Assembly (NCBI RefSeq): GCF_020819595.1
Contig: NZ_JAJHNP010000009.1
Span: 248,001 to 312,000 of the forward strand
Reading direction: 5' to 3'
Origin: Streptomyces barringtoniae
Lineage (GTDB): Bacteria > Actinomycetota > Actinomycetes > Streptomycetales > Streptomycetaceae
Length of the DNA stretch: 64,000 bases
Shown here: positions 33,532 to 42,423 of the stretch, piece by piece
Layout of the letters: each line of letters opens with the position of its first letter
Position numbering within the stretch: the first letter of the stretch is position 1
The notes under the pieces: model-generated
The model's input: only the letters and a program-made list of their open reading frames with translations
Databases searched by the model: none
Told to the model about the DNA's origin: nothing
Program-made: the position numbers and the translations under genes

Positions 33532-34757
33532 GCGGTGAACCCTACGCGGCCCTGAGGACTCTCCTCGGGGCTCACGTCGAGGGAGCGCGGCGCGGGCACC
33601 GTGCGGTCGTCGGGCCGGCCCCGGCCGAGCCGCCCACGCGCGCGTGCGACCAGTGCGCCCAGCCGGCGCAGGAACGGCGTCGGCAGGAAGACCGCGTCCG
33701 CGGTGATCATCGCCAGCGAGAAGAACGGCAGGCCGAGCACGACCGCGATCATCGCGTGCTCGGTCATCATCAGCACCAGCAGGACGTTCTTGACCCGCCG
33801 GTTGAACAGGGTGAACGGGAAGGCGACCTGCACCATGACCGTGCCGTAGGCGACGGCCATCATGATCGTGCCACTGGAGGACATCAGGTCCGCGAGTCCG
33901 GGCCAGGGCGAGAAGTAGTCCAGGTGGAGCGGGTAGTAGACGGCGGTGCCGTCCTGCCAGCGCGAGCCCTGGATCTTGTACCAGCCGGCCGTCGCGTAGA
34001 TCAGGCAGGCCTCCGCCATGATCACGAACAGGGCGCCGTTGTGCAGGACGTTGGCGACGACGTCCAGCAGGATCCGCGGCTGCTGCGACTTCGCCCAGCG
34101 GCCCACGGCCCACCACAGGCCGAGCACGGCCCAGGCCGTCCACAGCAGCGCGGGAATCAGCCAGTCGTTGTCGAACCGGCCGGTGAACGCCGCCAGGAGC
34201 AGCGCCAGGCCGAACACCGCCCACAGGGCCGGACCCACCCGGTCGGCAGGGACCCGCTCGCCACGCGCGCGTGCCCTCTGCGCGTGCGCCGCCCGCCGCG
34301 CGTCCAGGGACCACACCTGTCCGCAGCGCGTGAACACGAGGTAGAAGGACATCAGGTGCAAGACGTTGTCGCCGCCGTCGCCCACGAAGACGCTGCGGTT
34401 CTGCAGCGACAGCACGCCCACCATGAACAGCACGGACGCCGTCCGGGTGCGCCAGCCGAGCAGCAGCGCCGCACTGGCGAGTATCGCCAGCAGGTAGAAG
34501 CACTCGAACCACAGCTGCCCGTCGGACCACAGCAGGGCCGTGAAGGCGTGGTTGTCGGCGGTCAGCTCCTTGGCGAGGTTCCACCCCCAGGGACCAGCCG
34601 GGCCGTACAGCTCCTGGCGGTACGGGAACTCGCGCAGCAGGAACAGCAGCCAGGTCCCGGCGAACCCGATGCGGATCACGGCGCTCTGGTACGGCCCGAG
34701 AGCCGACTCGGTGACTCGGGCGATACCGCGCGAGAGGGTCAGGGAAAGCCTGTTCAC
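33528..34757 (-). CDS. HTTM-domain membrane protein (vitamin K gamma-carboxylase-like)
   Basis: A 409-residue polytopic protein. The horizontally transferred transmembrane (HTTM) pattern is seen in RIGFAGTWLLFLLREF, LLGWRTRTASVLF, GGDNVLHLMSFYL and AGWYKIQGSRWQDGTAVYY. Bacterial relatives of vitamin K-dependent gamma-carboxylase have this fold, but most lack carboxylase activity and their role is unknown. GGAGG precedes GTG 34757. It overlaps a DUF5819 gene upstream and a TrmH gene downstream; HTTM and DUF5819 proteins are regularly paired, probably as a membrane complex. Confidence 0.85.
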   Translation of the reverse strand: MNRLSLTLSRGIARVTESALGPYQSAVIRIGFAGTWLLFLLREFPYRQELYGPAGPWGWNLAKELTADNHAFTALLWSDGQLWFECFYLLAILASAALLLGWRTRTASVLFMVGVLSLQNRSVFVGDGGDNVLHLMSFYLVFTRCGQVWSLDARRAAHAQRARARGERVPADRVGPALWAVFGLALLLAAFTGRFDNDWLIPALLWTAWAVLGLWWAVGRWAKSQQPRILLDVVANVLHNGALFVIMAEACLIYATAGWYKIQGSRWQDGTAVYYPLHLDYFSPWPGLADLMSSSGTIMMAVAYGTVMVQVAFPFTLFNRRVKNVLLVLMMTEHAMIAVVLGLPFFSLAMITADAVFLPTPFLRRLGALVARARGRLGRGRPDDRTVPAPRSLDVSPEESPQGRVGFTA

Positions 34758-35665
34758 CGCACACCTCCCGCTGCCTCGTCGGCCGTCACGGTCCACCAGG
34801 GCAGCACGCGGTAGACGGGCTTGTCGGACACGCGCTCATGGCTCCACTCGGGCGGCTGCACATTGCTGGTGCTCGAGCGGATCTGCACGCGCTGGATGAC
34901 GCCGTCGCGGTCGGCCGGATAGGTGCGGTACAGACGCATCACCACGATCCGGCGCAGGTACTGCTCGGAGAGGGAGCCGCGCATACCCACGGCCCGGTTG
35001 TCGACGCTGTGCGTGGCGGTGAAGAAGTCCCAGGCGCGGCGCAGCTCGTTCTGCTGGGTGTGGCTCGGCACCGGGTTGCCGTCTATGGCGGCGCCGTCCT
35101 GGGCGGAGAGGTCGGTCCACCCGGTCGTGCGCAGCCCGCCCTCCTTCGCCCGCACCACGGCGCGCACCTGGACGGCGATGTTCTGCTGCAGCGGGTTGGG
35201 CGCAAACAGCTTCCAGTTCTGCTCGAACTCCGGGAACACCCATTCCTCGACGGCCTTGCCGTGCTGCTTGGTCACCGTGTTCGCGGGGGCGAGGCTGAGG
35301 AACACCATCAGCAGATGCACACCGGCGGCGACACCGATCACGGCGAGCGCCAGCGCCGCGGCGACCTGGTAGCGGGGGGAGAGGGCTGCCACGCCGGTAC
35401 GGGGCGCGGGGGGCGGCACGGGGGCCTCGGCTCCATGGGCCGCGGCACCCGGACCGCCGACGGCAGCCGCGCCCGTCCGGGAATCCACGTCGGCCCGGGA
35501 ATCCGTGTCTGCCGGGGCGCCGGTGTCGGCCGAGGAGCCGGTGTCGGCCCGGGATTCCGTGTCGGCCGGGGAGCCGGCGTCGGCCGGGGAACCCTCCGTC
35601 AGACGCGCCCTGGCCGACCCACCGGGGTCGGGTCGGCCCCCTGGGTCCTCGTCGTACGCGTCCAT
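34754..35665 (-). CDS. DUF5819-family membrane protein, partner of HTTM
   Basis: A 303-residue protein. The first 95 residues are a disordered cytosolic tail made of short repeats (ADTGS/PADTDS type). One membrane helix follows (residues about 100-122), then an extracellular domain with FEQNWKLFAPNPLQQNI, the hallmark of DUF5819. Function unknown; its constant partner is an HTTM protein. ATG 35665; a weak PaaR-like half operator lies at 35688-35701 upstream. Confidence 0.82.
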   Translation of the reverse strand: MDAYDEDPGGRPDPGGSARARLTEGSPADAGSPADTESRADTGSSADTGAPADTDSRADVDSRTGAAAVGGPGAAAHGAEAPVPPPAPRTGVAALSPRYQVAAALALAVIGVAAGVHLLMVFLSLAPANTVTKQHGKAVEEWVFPEFEQNWKLFAPNPLQQNIAVQVRAVVRAKEGGLRTTGWTDLSAQDGAAIDGNPVPSHTQQNELRRAWDFFTATHSVDNRAVGMRGSLSEQYLRRIVVMRLYRTYPADRDGVIQRVQIRSSTSNVQPPEWSHERVSDKPVYRVLPWWTVTADEAAGGVR

Positions 35666-36024
35666 TCCGCCCCGTCCCCCGTTTCGGATCAGTCGTTCGG
35701 TTCAGTGGTCCAGCTCAGTGATGCTGCGCCTGCCACGAGCGCCCCACCCCTCACGTACGCCACTCCTCAGCGTCAGCACGAAACGGTACTCAGCCCAGGC
35801 TGCCGGGCGCAGCCCCGGGTACGAGCCACGGCCGTGGTCCTCGCCACGCGGTACGGCTCGACACCCCGCACCACCTGCCCTCCCGCACGTTGTCCACAGG
35901 CGGCCCGCCCGAGTTTTCCACAGCGGTTGACACCCCACTGCGGCCCGGCACACCATTGATGCCGCACGGACCGAACGATCGGTCGGGACAGATCAACCGC
36001 AGAGCCCGAGGTCAGGGGGACCGC
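35666..36024. other. Divergent control region before paaA
   Basis: No gene in 359 bases. It holds a weak operator-like ATCAGTCGTTCGGT (35688-35701), DnaA-box-like TTGTCCACA (35890-35898) and TTTTCCACA (35914-35922), a promoter candidate and a perfect PaaR-type operator. Confidence 0.55.
35927..35983 (+). promoter_or_regulatory. paaABCDE promoter with PaaR-type operator
   Basis: TTGACA (35927-35932) and CACCAT (35951-35956), 18-base spacer, form a promoter candidate. ACCGAACGATCGGT (35970-35983), the exact reverse complement of the paaN operator, sits just after the expected transcription start. Confidence 0.6.
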
Positions 36025-37083
36025 ATGGCCACAGCAGCCGCGCAGCGCACGGCCCGCACGGAGGCGGACGGCGCACCGGACACCGTCGACACGGCGGCCT
36101 TCCAGCACGCCTTCGACGCGGCCGTGGCGGCCGACGAACGCATCGAACCGCGCGACTGGATGCCCGACGCCTACCGCGCCACCCTGGTCCGGCAGATCGC
36201 CCAGCACGCGCACTCCGAGATCATCGGCATGCAGCCGGAGGCCAACTGGATCACCCGCGCGCCCTCCCTGCGCCGCAAGGCGATCCTCATGGCCAAGGTC
36301 CAGGACGAGGCCGGCCACGGCCTGTACCTGTACAGCGCGGCCGAGACCCTCGGCACCGGCCGCGACGAGCTGCTCGACAAGCTGCACAGCGGCCGCCAGA
36401 AGTACTCCTCGATCTTCAACTACCCGACTCTGACCTGGGCCGACGTCGGCGCGATCGGCTGGCTCGTGGACGGCGCCGCGATCACCAACCAGGTTCCGCT
36501 GTGCCGCTGCTCCTACGGCCCCTACGCCCGCGCGATGGTACGGATCTGCAAGGAGGAGTCCTTCCACCAGCGCCAGGGCTACGAACTGCTGCTGGCCCTC
36601 AGCAAGGGCACACCCGAGCAGCACGCGATGGCGCAGGACGCGGTCGACCGCTGGTGGTGGCCGTCGCTGATGATGTTCGGCCCGCCCGACGACGAGTCCC
36701 AGCACTCCGCGCAGTCGATGGAATGGAAGATCAAACGCCACTCCAACGACGAGCTGCGCCAGCGCTTCGTCGACATCTGCGTCCCCCAGGCCGAGTCCCT
36801 GGGCCTCACCCTCCCCGACCCGGACCTGCTGTGGAACGAGGATCGCGGGCACTACGACTTCGGCCCGATCGACTGGACTGAGTTCTGGGAGGTCCTCAAG
36901 GGCAACGGTCCGTGCAACGAACAGCGGATCAGCCAGCGCAGGCGCGCCCACGACGAGGGCGCGTGGGTGCGGGAAGCGGCCGCCGCCTACGCGGCCAAGC
37001 ACACCGGTGGCACCACCGGTACCACCGGCATTGGCGCGACGGCACACGAGACAGACCACGCGACAGAAGCGGAGCGAGCATGA
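36025..37083 (+). CDS. paaA: Phenylacetyl-CoA epoxidase, catalytic subunit PaaA
   Basis: A 352-residue di-iron subunit. Iron ligands are in the pairs HAHSEIIGMQPE (first Glu), KVQDEAGHG (E-x-x-H) and KEESFHQRQG (E-x-x-x-H) and a DDESQHS region further on. With PaaC it forms the oxygenase that converts phenylacetyl-CoA to its 1,2-epoxide. AGGGGGA lies shortly before ATG 36025. The C-terminal GTTGTTG-type tail is low complexity. First gene of a five-gene overlapping operon. Confidence 0.95.
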   Translation: MATAAAQRTARTEADGAPDTVDTAAFQHAFDAAVAADERIEPRDWMPDAYRATLVRQIAQHAHSEIIGMQPEANWITRAPSLRRKAILMAKVQDEAGHGLYLYSAAETLGTGRDELLDKLHSGRQKYSSIFNYPTLTWADVGAIGWLVDGAAITNQVPLCRCSYGPYARAMVRICKEESFHQRQGYELLLALSKGTPEQHAMAQDAVDRWWWPSLMMFGPPDDESQHSAQSMEWKIKRHSNDELRQRFVDICVPQAESLGLTLPDPDLLWNEDRGHYDFGPIDWTEFWEVLKGNGPCNEQRISQRRRAHDEGAWVREAAAAYAAKHTGGTTGTTGIGATAHETDHATEAERA

Positions 37084-37367
37084 GCACCACCGACTGGCCC
37101 CTGTGGGAGGTCTTCGTGCGCTCCCGGCGCGGCCTCTCCCACACCCACGCCGGCAGCCTGCACGCCCCCGACGCCGAACTGGCCCTGCGCAACGCCCGCG
37201 ACCTGTACACCCGCCGCGGCGAGGGAGTCTCCATCTGGGTCGTCCCGGCCGCCGCGATCACCGCGTCGTCACCGGACGAGAAGGACCCCTTCTTCGAACC
37301 GGCCGCCGACAAGCCCTACCGGCACCCGACCTTCTACGAGATCCCGGAAGGGGTGAAGCACCTGTGA
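37080..37367 (+). CDS. paaB: Phenylacetyl-CoA epoxidase subunit PaaB
   Basis: A 95-residue protein matching PaaB in size and sequence (WPLWEVFVRSRRGLSHTHAGSLHAPD). It bridges PaaAC dimers and has no catalytic site. ATG 37080 overlaps the paaA stop (ATGA), and its own end overlaps paaC, indicating coupled translation. Confidence 0.93.
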   Translation: MSTTDWPLWEVFVRSRRGLSHTHAGSLHAPDAELALRNARDLYTRRGEGVSIWVVPAAAITASSPDEKDPFFEPAADKPYRHPTFYEIPEGVKHL

Positions 37368-38083
37368 CCGCCACCGTCCCGGTGACCGCCGCCCTCGCCC
37401 TCGGCGACGACGCCCTGGTGCTCTCCCACCGGCTGGGGGAGTGGGCCGGGAACGCCCCCGTCCTGGAGGAGGAGGTCGCCCTCGCCAACATCGCCCTCGA
37501 CCTGCTCGGCCAGGCCCGGGTGCTGCTGTCCATGGCCGGCGACGAGGACGAACTGGCCTACCTGCGCGAGGAGCGGGCCTTCCGCAACCTCCAGCTGGTG
37601 GAGCAGCCGAACGGCGACTTCGCCCACACGATCGTGCGCCAGCTGTACTTCTCCACCTACCAGCAGCTGCTCTATGCCGAACTGGCCGCAGGCGACGGCC
37701 CGTTCGCACCCCTCGCCGCGAAGGCGGTCAAGGAGGTCGCCTACCACCGCGACCACGCCGAGCAGTGGACGCTCCGCCTCGGCGACGGCACGCAGACCAG
37801 CCACGAGCGGATGCGCCGCGCCTGCGGGGCCCTGTGGAAGTTCACCGGGGAGATGTTCCAGCCGGTGGAGGGCCTCGACGCCGACTGGACCCGCCTGGAC
37901 GAGCAGTGGCAGGACTCCGTCCAGGACATCCTCGGCCGGGCCACGCTCCCCCTCCCCGAAGGACCGCGCACCGGCGCCTGGTCGGCCGGCGCCGGCCGAC
38001 AGGGCCTGCACACCGAACCCTTCGGCCGGATGCTCGCCGAGATGCAGCATCTGCACCGCAGCCACCCGGGGGCGACATGGTGA
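37364..38083 (+). CDS. paaC: Phenylacetyl-CoA epoxidase structural subunit PaaC
   Basis: A 239-residue helical protein related to PaaA but serving as structural partner. Segments such as LGEWAGNAPVLEEEVALANIALDLLGQAR (near residue 25), AYHRDHAEQW and LHTEPFGRMLAEMQ are typical. It starts at GTG 37364 inside GTGA shared with paaB. It stabilises the PaaA fold and helps bind CoA. Confidence 0.93.
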   Translation: MTATVPVTAALALGDDALVLSHRLGEWAGNAPVLEEEVALANIALDLLGQARVLLSMAGDEDELAYLREERAFRNLQLVEQPNGDFAHTIVRQLYFSTYQQLLYAELAAGDGPFAPLAAKAVKEVAYHRDHAEQWTLRLGDGTQTSHERMRRACGALWKFTGEMFQPVEGLDADWTRLDEQWQDSVQDILGRATLPLPEGPRTGAWSAGAGRQGLHTEPFGRMLAEMQHLHRSHPGATW

Positions 38084-38628
38084 CCGCCACCGCCCTGGAG
38101 ACGGAGCTGCTGGAGCTGGCGGGCTCGGTACCCGACCCCGAACTGCCGGTGCTCACACTCCAGGAGCTCGGCGTGGTGCGCGCGGTGCGGCTCCAGGGCC
38201 CCGGCACGGTCGAGGTCGACCTGACGCCCACCTACACCGGCTGCCCCGCCATCGAGGCGATGAGCGTGGACATCGAACGGGTGCTGCGCGCCCACGGCAT
38301 GCACGAGGTCACGGTCCGCACGGTACTCAGCCCCGCCTGGACCACCGACGACATCAGCCCCGAAGGGCGACGCAAACTCCGGGAGTTCGGCATCGCTCCC
38401 CCGCGCGTGCGCACAGCCTCCGGCCCGGTCCCGCTGACCCTCGGCCCGACCCGGGCCGCCTCCGAGGCCGCGAGCCGCACCGAGGACGCATCCACCGAGC
38501 CCGTCCGCTGCCCGCACTGCGGCTCCGCCGACACCGAGCTGCTCAGCAGGTTCTCCTCCACCGCGTGCAAGGCACTGCGCCGTTGCCTCGCCTGCCGTGA
38601 ACCGTTCGACCACTTCAAGGAGTTGTGA
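38077..38628 (+). CDS. paaD: Phenylacetate pathway protein PaaD (DUF59 plus zinc ribbon)
   Basis: A 183-residue PaaD. Residues 1-100 form the DUF59 (MIP18-like) domain with PDPELPVLT and the conserved TGCPA; the C-terminus is a zinc ribbon CPHC...CLAC (around residues 147-178). PaaD is thought to help mature the iron or iron-sulfur centres of the epoxidase, probably that of PaaE. ATG 38077 overlaps paaC by 7 bases. Confidence 0.92.
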   Translation: MVTATALETELLELAGSVPDPELPVLTLQELGVVRAVRLQGPGTVEVDLTPTYTGCPAIEAMSVDIERVLRAHGMHEVTVRTVLSPAWTTDDISPEGRRKLREFGIAPPRVRTASGPVPLTLGPTRAASEAASRTEDASTEPVRCPHCGSADTELLSRFSSTACKALRRCLACREPFDHFKEL

Positions 38629-39692
38629 TGGCTCGCTTCCACCCGCTCCCGGTGGCCGAGGTCGACCGGATCACCGACGACTCCGTCGCCCTCACCTTCG
38701 CCGTCCGGCCCGAGCTGCGCGAGGAGTACCGGCACGCACCCGGCCAGCACCTCGCGCTGCGCCGGCAGGTCGACGGCACCGAGATACGGCGCACCTACTC
38801 GATCTGCTCTCCCGCGCCCGACCCGGCCGGCGCGGGCCCCGACACCCTGCGGGTGGGCGTGCGCCTGGTGGAGGGCGGAGCCTTCTCCGCGTACGCGCTG
38901 AAGGAGATCAACGTCGGCGACGTGCTTGAGGTGATGACCCCGGCCGGCCGCTTCACCCTGGAACCGGCACCGGGGCTGTACGCGGCGGTCGTCGGCGGCA
39001 GCGGCATCACCCCCGTGCTGTCCATCGTCTCCACGCTGCTGGCCCGCGAGCCGGCGGCCCGGTTCTGCCTGATACGCAGCGACCGCACCGCCGCCTCGAC
39101 GATGTTCCTGGAGGAGGTCGCCGACCTGAAGGACCGCTATCCCGAGCGGCTTCAGCTGGTGACCGTGCTCTCCCGCGAGGAGCAGCAGGCGGGTCTGCCG
39201 TCCGGCCGGCTCGACCGTGAGCGGCTCACCGGGCTGCTGCCCGCGCTGCTGCCGGTCGGCGAGGTCGCGGGCTGGCTCCTGTGCGGCCCGTACGGTCTGG
39301 TGCAGGGCTCGGAGCAGGCGCTGCGCGAGCTGGGCGTGGACCGGTCCCGTATCCACCAGGAGATCTTCCACGTGGACGCGGGCTCGCCCCCGGCCGCGAC
39401 CGCCCAGGCCCCCGCGCACAGCTCGGTCACCGCCCGGCTCGACGGGCGTGGCGGCACCTGGCCGGTGCGCGACGGCGAGACGCTGCTGGAGACGGTCCTG
39501 CGCAACCGCCCCGACGCGCCCTACGCCTGCAAGGGCGGCGTGTGCGGGACGTGCCGTGCCTTCCTGGTCTCCGGCGAGGTCCGCATGGACCGCAACTTCG
39601 CCCTGGAGACGGAGGAGACGGAAGCCGGCTATGTACTGGCCTGCCAGTCGCATCCGCTGACCGAGCAGGTGGAACTGGACTTCGACCGCTGA
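38628..39692 (+). CDS. paaE: Phenylacetyl-CoA epoxidase reductase PaaE
   Basis: A 354-residue reductase with an FAD domain (RRTYSICS near residue 52), an NADPH domain (VVGGSGITPVLSI) and a C-terminal 2Fe-2S ferredoxin domain with C-x4-C-x2-C (YACKGGVCGTC) and a final Cys in LACQSHP. It passes electrons from NADPH to the PaaAC di-iron site. AAGGAG precedes ATG 38628, which overlaps the paaD stop (TGATG). Last gene of the operon. Confidence 0.94.
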   Translation: MARFHPLPVAEVDRITDDSVALTFAVRPELREEYRHAPGQHLALRRQVDGTEIRRTYSICSPAPDPAGAGPDTLRVGVRLVEGGAFSAYALKEINVGDVLEVMTPAGRFTLEPAPGLYAAVVGGSGITPVLSIVSTLLAREPAARFCLIRSDRTAASTMFLEEVADLKDRYPERLQLVTVLSREEQQAGLPSGRLDRERLTGLLPALLPVGEVAGWLLCGPYGLVQGSEQALRELGVDRSRIHQEIFHVDAGSPPAATAQAPAHSSVTARLDGRGGTWPVRDGETLLETVLRNRPDAPYACKGGVCGTCRAFLVSGEVRMDRNFALETEETEAGYVLACQSHPLTEQVELDFDR

Positions 39693-39808
39693 GGGCCGGT
39701 TTGGGGGCAACTCGGCAAGGAGACCAATGCGGCGGGGTGGGGAGGGGGAGGGCCGGGGGGGGGGAGGGGAGCCCCGGAAGACCGGGAGTCCGTGCCATTC
39801 CCTTCTTC

Positions 39809-39822
39809 TAGAACCTGTTCTA
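39809..39822. promoter_or_regulatory. KstR-like operator
   Basis: The palindrome TAGAACCTGTTCTA fits the KstR-type pattern TnnAACnnGTTnnA, known from steroid-catabolism regulators in actinobacteria. It lies 46 bases before an acyl-CoA dehydrogenase gene. No kstR gene is in the window, so the regulator is inferred. Confidence 0.6.
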
Positions 39823-39867
39823 TCTTGACGGCCCGTCAGATCACCGACCCCGTCGGAGGGACAGGCC

Positions 39868-41010
39868 GTGGACTTCACCTTCACCGAGGAGCAGCGGGCG
39901 GCGGCCGAGGCGGCGCGCGGGGTGTTCGGCGGCGTGGTACCGGACGCGGTGCCCAGCCCGGCGCTCACCACCGGTGCCGTGGCCGAGGGCTTCGACCGGG
40001 GGCTGTGGTCCCAACTGGCCGACGCGGACCTGCTGAGCCTGCTGCTCGACGAGGCGTACGGCGGTTCCGGCCTGGACGCGATCGTGCTGTGCCTGGTGCT
40101 GCGGGAGGCCGCCAAGGTGCTCGCCCGGGTGCCGCTGCTGGAGCACAGCGCGGCGGCAGCCGCCGTACAGGCATACGGGGGCGCGGAGTTGACGGGCCGC
40201 GTGCTGGCGCCGGCCGGGCGGGGTGAACTGGTGCTGACCGTCGCGACGAACGGCCGTACCGGACACGACCCGGCCGAACTGGCCGTCGGCGCACGGCGGG
40301 ACGGTCCGGTCTGGGTGCTGGACGGGGTGCAGACGGCGGTGCCGTGGGCGTACGACGCGGACCTCGTCGTCGTACCGGCGCATCTCGACGGCACGGCAGC
40401 CGAGCGGACCGTGCTCGCGCTGGTACCGCGCGAGCAGGACGGGGTGGTGCTCGCCGAGCAGGTGTCGACCAGCGGGGAGCGGCTGGCCGAGGTGCGGCTC
40501 ACGTCCGTGCGGATCGACCCGGGCGGTGTCATCGAGGCCGACGGGGCCTGGGAGTGGCTGCACGCGCTGCTCGTCACCGGCAGCTGCGCGCTGGCGCTCG
40601 GGCTGGCCGAGCGGGTGCTGACGATGACCGCCGAGTACACCGGGAAGCGGGAGCAGTTCGGGTATCCGATCGCGACGTTCCAGGCGGTGGCCGTGCAGGC
40701 CGCGGACCGGTACATCGATCTGCGCGCCATGGAGGCCACCCTCTGGCAGGCCGCCTGGCGGATCGCCTCGGGGGCGCCGGGGGCCCTGCCCGCCGCCGGG
40801 GATGTCGCGGTGGCGAAGATCTGGGCGGCGGAGGGGGTGCGTCGGGTGGTGCAGACGGCACAGCATCTGCACGGTGGGTTCGGCGCCGACACCGACTACC
40901 CGCTGCACCGCTATCACGCCTGGGCCAAGCACCTGGAGCTGGCGCTCGGCCCGGCGGCGGCGTACGAGGAGCGGCTCGGCGATCTGCTGGCCGCCCATCC
41001 GCTGGCCTGA
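39868..41010 (+). CDS. Acyl-CoA dehydrogenase (steroid or lipid side-chain type)
   Basis: A 380-residue flavoprotein. It has the acyl-CoA dehydrogenase N-terminal helices, a middle beta domain (VWVLDGVQTAVPWAYDAD) and the C-terminal helical domain with TGKREQFGYPIATFQAV and HLHGGFGADTDYPLHRY. The sequence resembles the small FadE partners of alpha2beta2 enzymes that act on steroid side chains; such subunits often lack their own catalytic Glu. GGAGGGA at 39855-39861 supports GTG 39868. The KstR-like site upstream agrees with sterol or unusual lipid catabolism. No partner FadE is adjacent. Confidence 0.82.
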   Translation: MDFTFTEEQRAAAEAARGVFGGVVPDAVPSPALTTGAVAEGFDRGLWSQLADADLLSLLLDEAYGGSGLDAIVLCLVLREAAKVLARVPLLEHSAAAAAVQAYGGAELTGRVLAPAGRGELVLTVATNGRTGHDPAELAVGARRDGPVWVLDGVQTAVPWAYDADLVVVPAHLDGTAAERTVLALVPREQDGVVLAEQVSTSGERLAEVRLTSVRIDPGGVIEADGAWEWLHALLVTGSCALALGLAERVLTMTAEYTGKREQFGYPIATFQAVAVQAADRYIDLRAMEATLWQAAWRIASGAPGALPAAGDVAVAKIWAAEGVRRVVQTAQHLHGGFGADTDYPLHRYHAWAKHLELALGPAAAYEERLGDLLAAHPLA

Positions 41011-41042
41011 CCGCGCGGCCCCCGGGCAGCAGGCGGGGCGAG

Positions 41043-41390
41043 CTACAGGACGAAGCCGGGCCGGCCGTCGTCGGTGATCACCGGGCGGCCCGCGGCCTGC
41101 CAGACCTGCATGCCGCCGTCGACGTTGACCGCGTCGATGCCCTGCTGGACCAGGTACATGGTGACCTGCGCCGAGCGGCCGCCGGAGCGGCAGATGACGT
41201 GGACACGGCCGTCCTGCGGGGCGGCCTCGGTCAGCTCGCCGTAGCGGGCGACGAACTCGCTGATGGGGATGTGCAGCGCTCCCTCGGCATGGCCCGCCTG
41301 CCATTCGTCGTCCTCGCGGACGTCCAGCAGGAAGTCGTCGTCCTTGAGGTCCGTGACCTCGACCGTGGGCACACCAGCTCCGAAACTCAT
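41043..41390 (-). CDS. Rhodanese-like single-domain protein
   Basis: A 115-residue rhodanese domain with the active-site loop CRSGGR (Cys near residue 67) and flanking motifs LLDVREDDEW and NVDGGMQVWQAAG. Single-domain rhodaneses carry sulfur as a persulfide on that Cys and may serve thiosulfate detoxification or sulfur delivery. ATG 41390. Convergent with the acyl-CoA dehydrogenase and downstream of a J-domain gene with a 48-base gap. Confidence 0.9.
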   Translation of the reverse strand: MSFGAGVPTVEVTDLKDDDFLLDVREDDEWQAGHAEGALHIPISEFVARYGELTEAAPQDGRVHVICRSGGRSAQVTMYLVQQGIDAVNVDGGMQVWQAAGRPVITDDGRPGFVL

Positions 41391-41438
41391 GTCCCCGACG
41401 CTACCCGGTCCCCGCAGCCGGACGAAACGAGCCGCGGC

Positions 41439-42245
41439 TCAGCCCTGCCCCAGCAGGGCCGCCAGCTCCGCCTCCCGCTGGGCGATGTCGGAGCGCAGCC
41501 TGGCGGCGATCTCCTCGAGCAGCCCGTCGGGGTCGTCCGGGGCGAGCCGGAGCATGCCGGCGATCGCGCCCTCCTCCAGTTCACGGGCGACGAGGGTGAG
41601 CAGTTCCTTGCGCTGGGCGAGCCATTCGAGACGGGCGTACAGCTCCTCGGCCGGACTGGGGCGCCGCTCGGGGGGCACCGGGCCGGCCGCCCACTCCTCG
41701 GCCAGTTCCTTCAGCAGGGTCTCGTCGCCGCGGGCGTAGGCGGCGTTGACGCGGCTGAGGAACTCCTCGCGCCGCTTCCGCTCCTCTTCCTCCTGTACGA
41801 GGTCGGGGTGCGCCTTGCGGGCCAGCTCGCGGTAGAGCCTGCGGGCCTCCTCGCTGGGCCGCACCCGCTCCGGGGGACGTACGGCCTGTTCGGTCAGCAT
41901 GGCGGCGGCTTCCGGGAACAGGCCGTGGCCGTCCATCCATCCGTGCAGCAGCTCCTCCACGCCGGGGATCGGCATGACACGCGCGCGGGCCTCCTCGGCA
42001 TGGCGGATGTCCTCCGGGTCGCCGGTGCGGGCGGCTCTGGCCTCGGCGATCTCGGCGTCCAGCACCTCGATGCGGGCGTAGAGCGGGCCGAGGCGCTGTT
42101 CGTGCAGCCGGGAGAAGTTCTCGACCTCGACGCGGAACGTCTCCACGGCGATCTCGTACTCGATCAACGCCTGCTCGGCGGCCCGCACGGCCTGCTCGAG
42201 CCGCTCCTCGGGGCGCGGGGACTGTTCGGCATCGGGGGTCGTCAC
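41439..42245 (-). CDS. J-domain protein with coiled coils
   Basis: A 268-residue charged protein. A coiled coil covers roughly residues 10-75, a J-domain-like region lies near residues 130-180 (EEARRLYRELARKAHPDL, with the HPD tripeptide that stimulates DnaK), and a second helical segment follows. It may recruit Hsp70 to an unknown client. Start GTG 42245 has no Shine-Dalgarno; TACCCT ends 6 bases upstream on the coding strand, so the mRNA is probably leaderless. Many annotations would call it a DnaJ-like protein. Confidence 0.75.
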   Translation of the reverse strand: MTTPDAEQSPRPEERLEQAVRAAEQALIEYEIAVETFRVEVENFSRLHEQRLGPLYARIEVLDAEIAEARAARTGDPEDIRHAEEARARVMPIPGVEELLHGWMDGHGLFPEAAAMLTEQAVRPPERVRPSEEARRLYRELARKAHPDLVQEEEERKRREEFLSRVNAAYARGDETLLKELAEEWAAGPVPPERRPSPAEELYARLEWLAQRKELLTLVARELEEGAIAGMLRLAPDDPDGLLEEIAARLRSDIAQREAELAALLGQG

Positions 42246-42423
42246 GCGAACAGGGTAGGCGGTATGGATGCGGCCCGGCGCCCTAGGGCGCCGCACGGCT
42301 CCCGGTCGTCTGCCGACTGCGAGCCCGTCGTGTTGCTCGTGCCCACGGGGCGGAGCGCATGTCGCCAGAGCCCCGCGCCCCTTCGGGACGCTGCACTTCC
42401 GCCTGGGAAAGCCCCGCCCCGCC

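Noticed and set aside
39693..39800. Poly-G stretch after paaE as a functional quadruplex or terminator
   Set aside because: The G runs could form a quadruplex, but there is no hairpin or conserved context to support a role.
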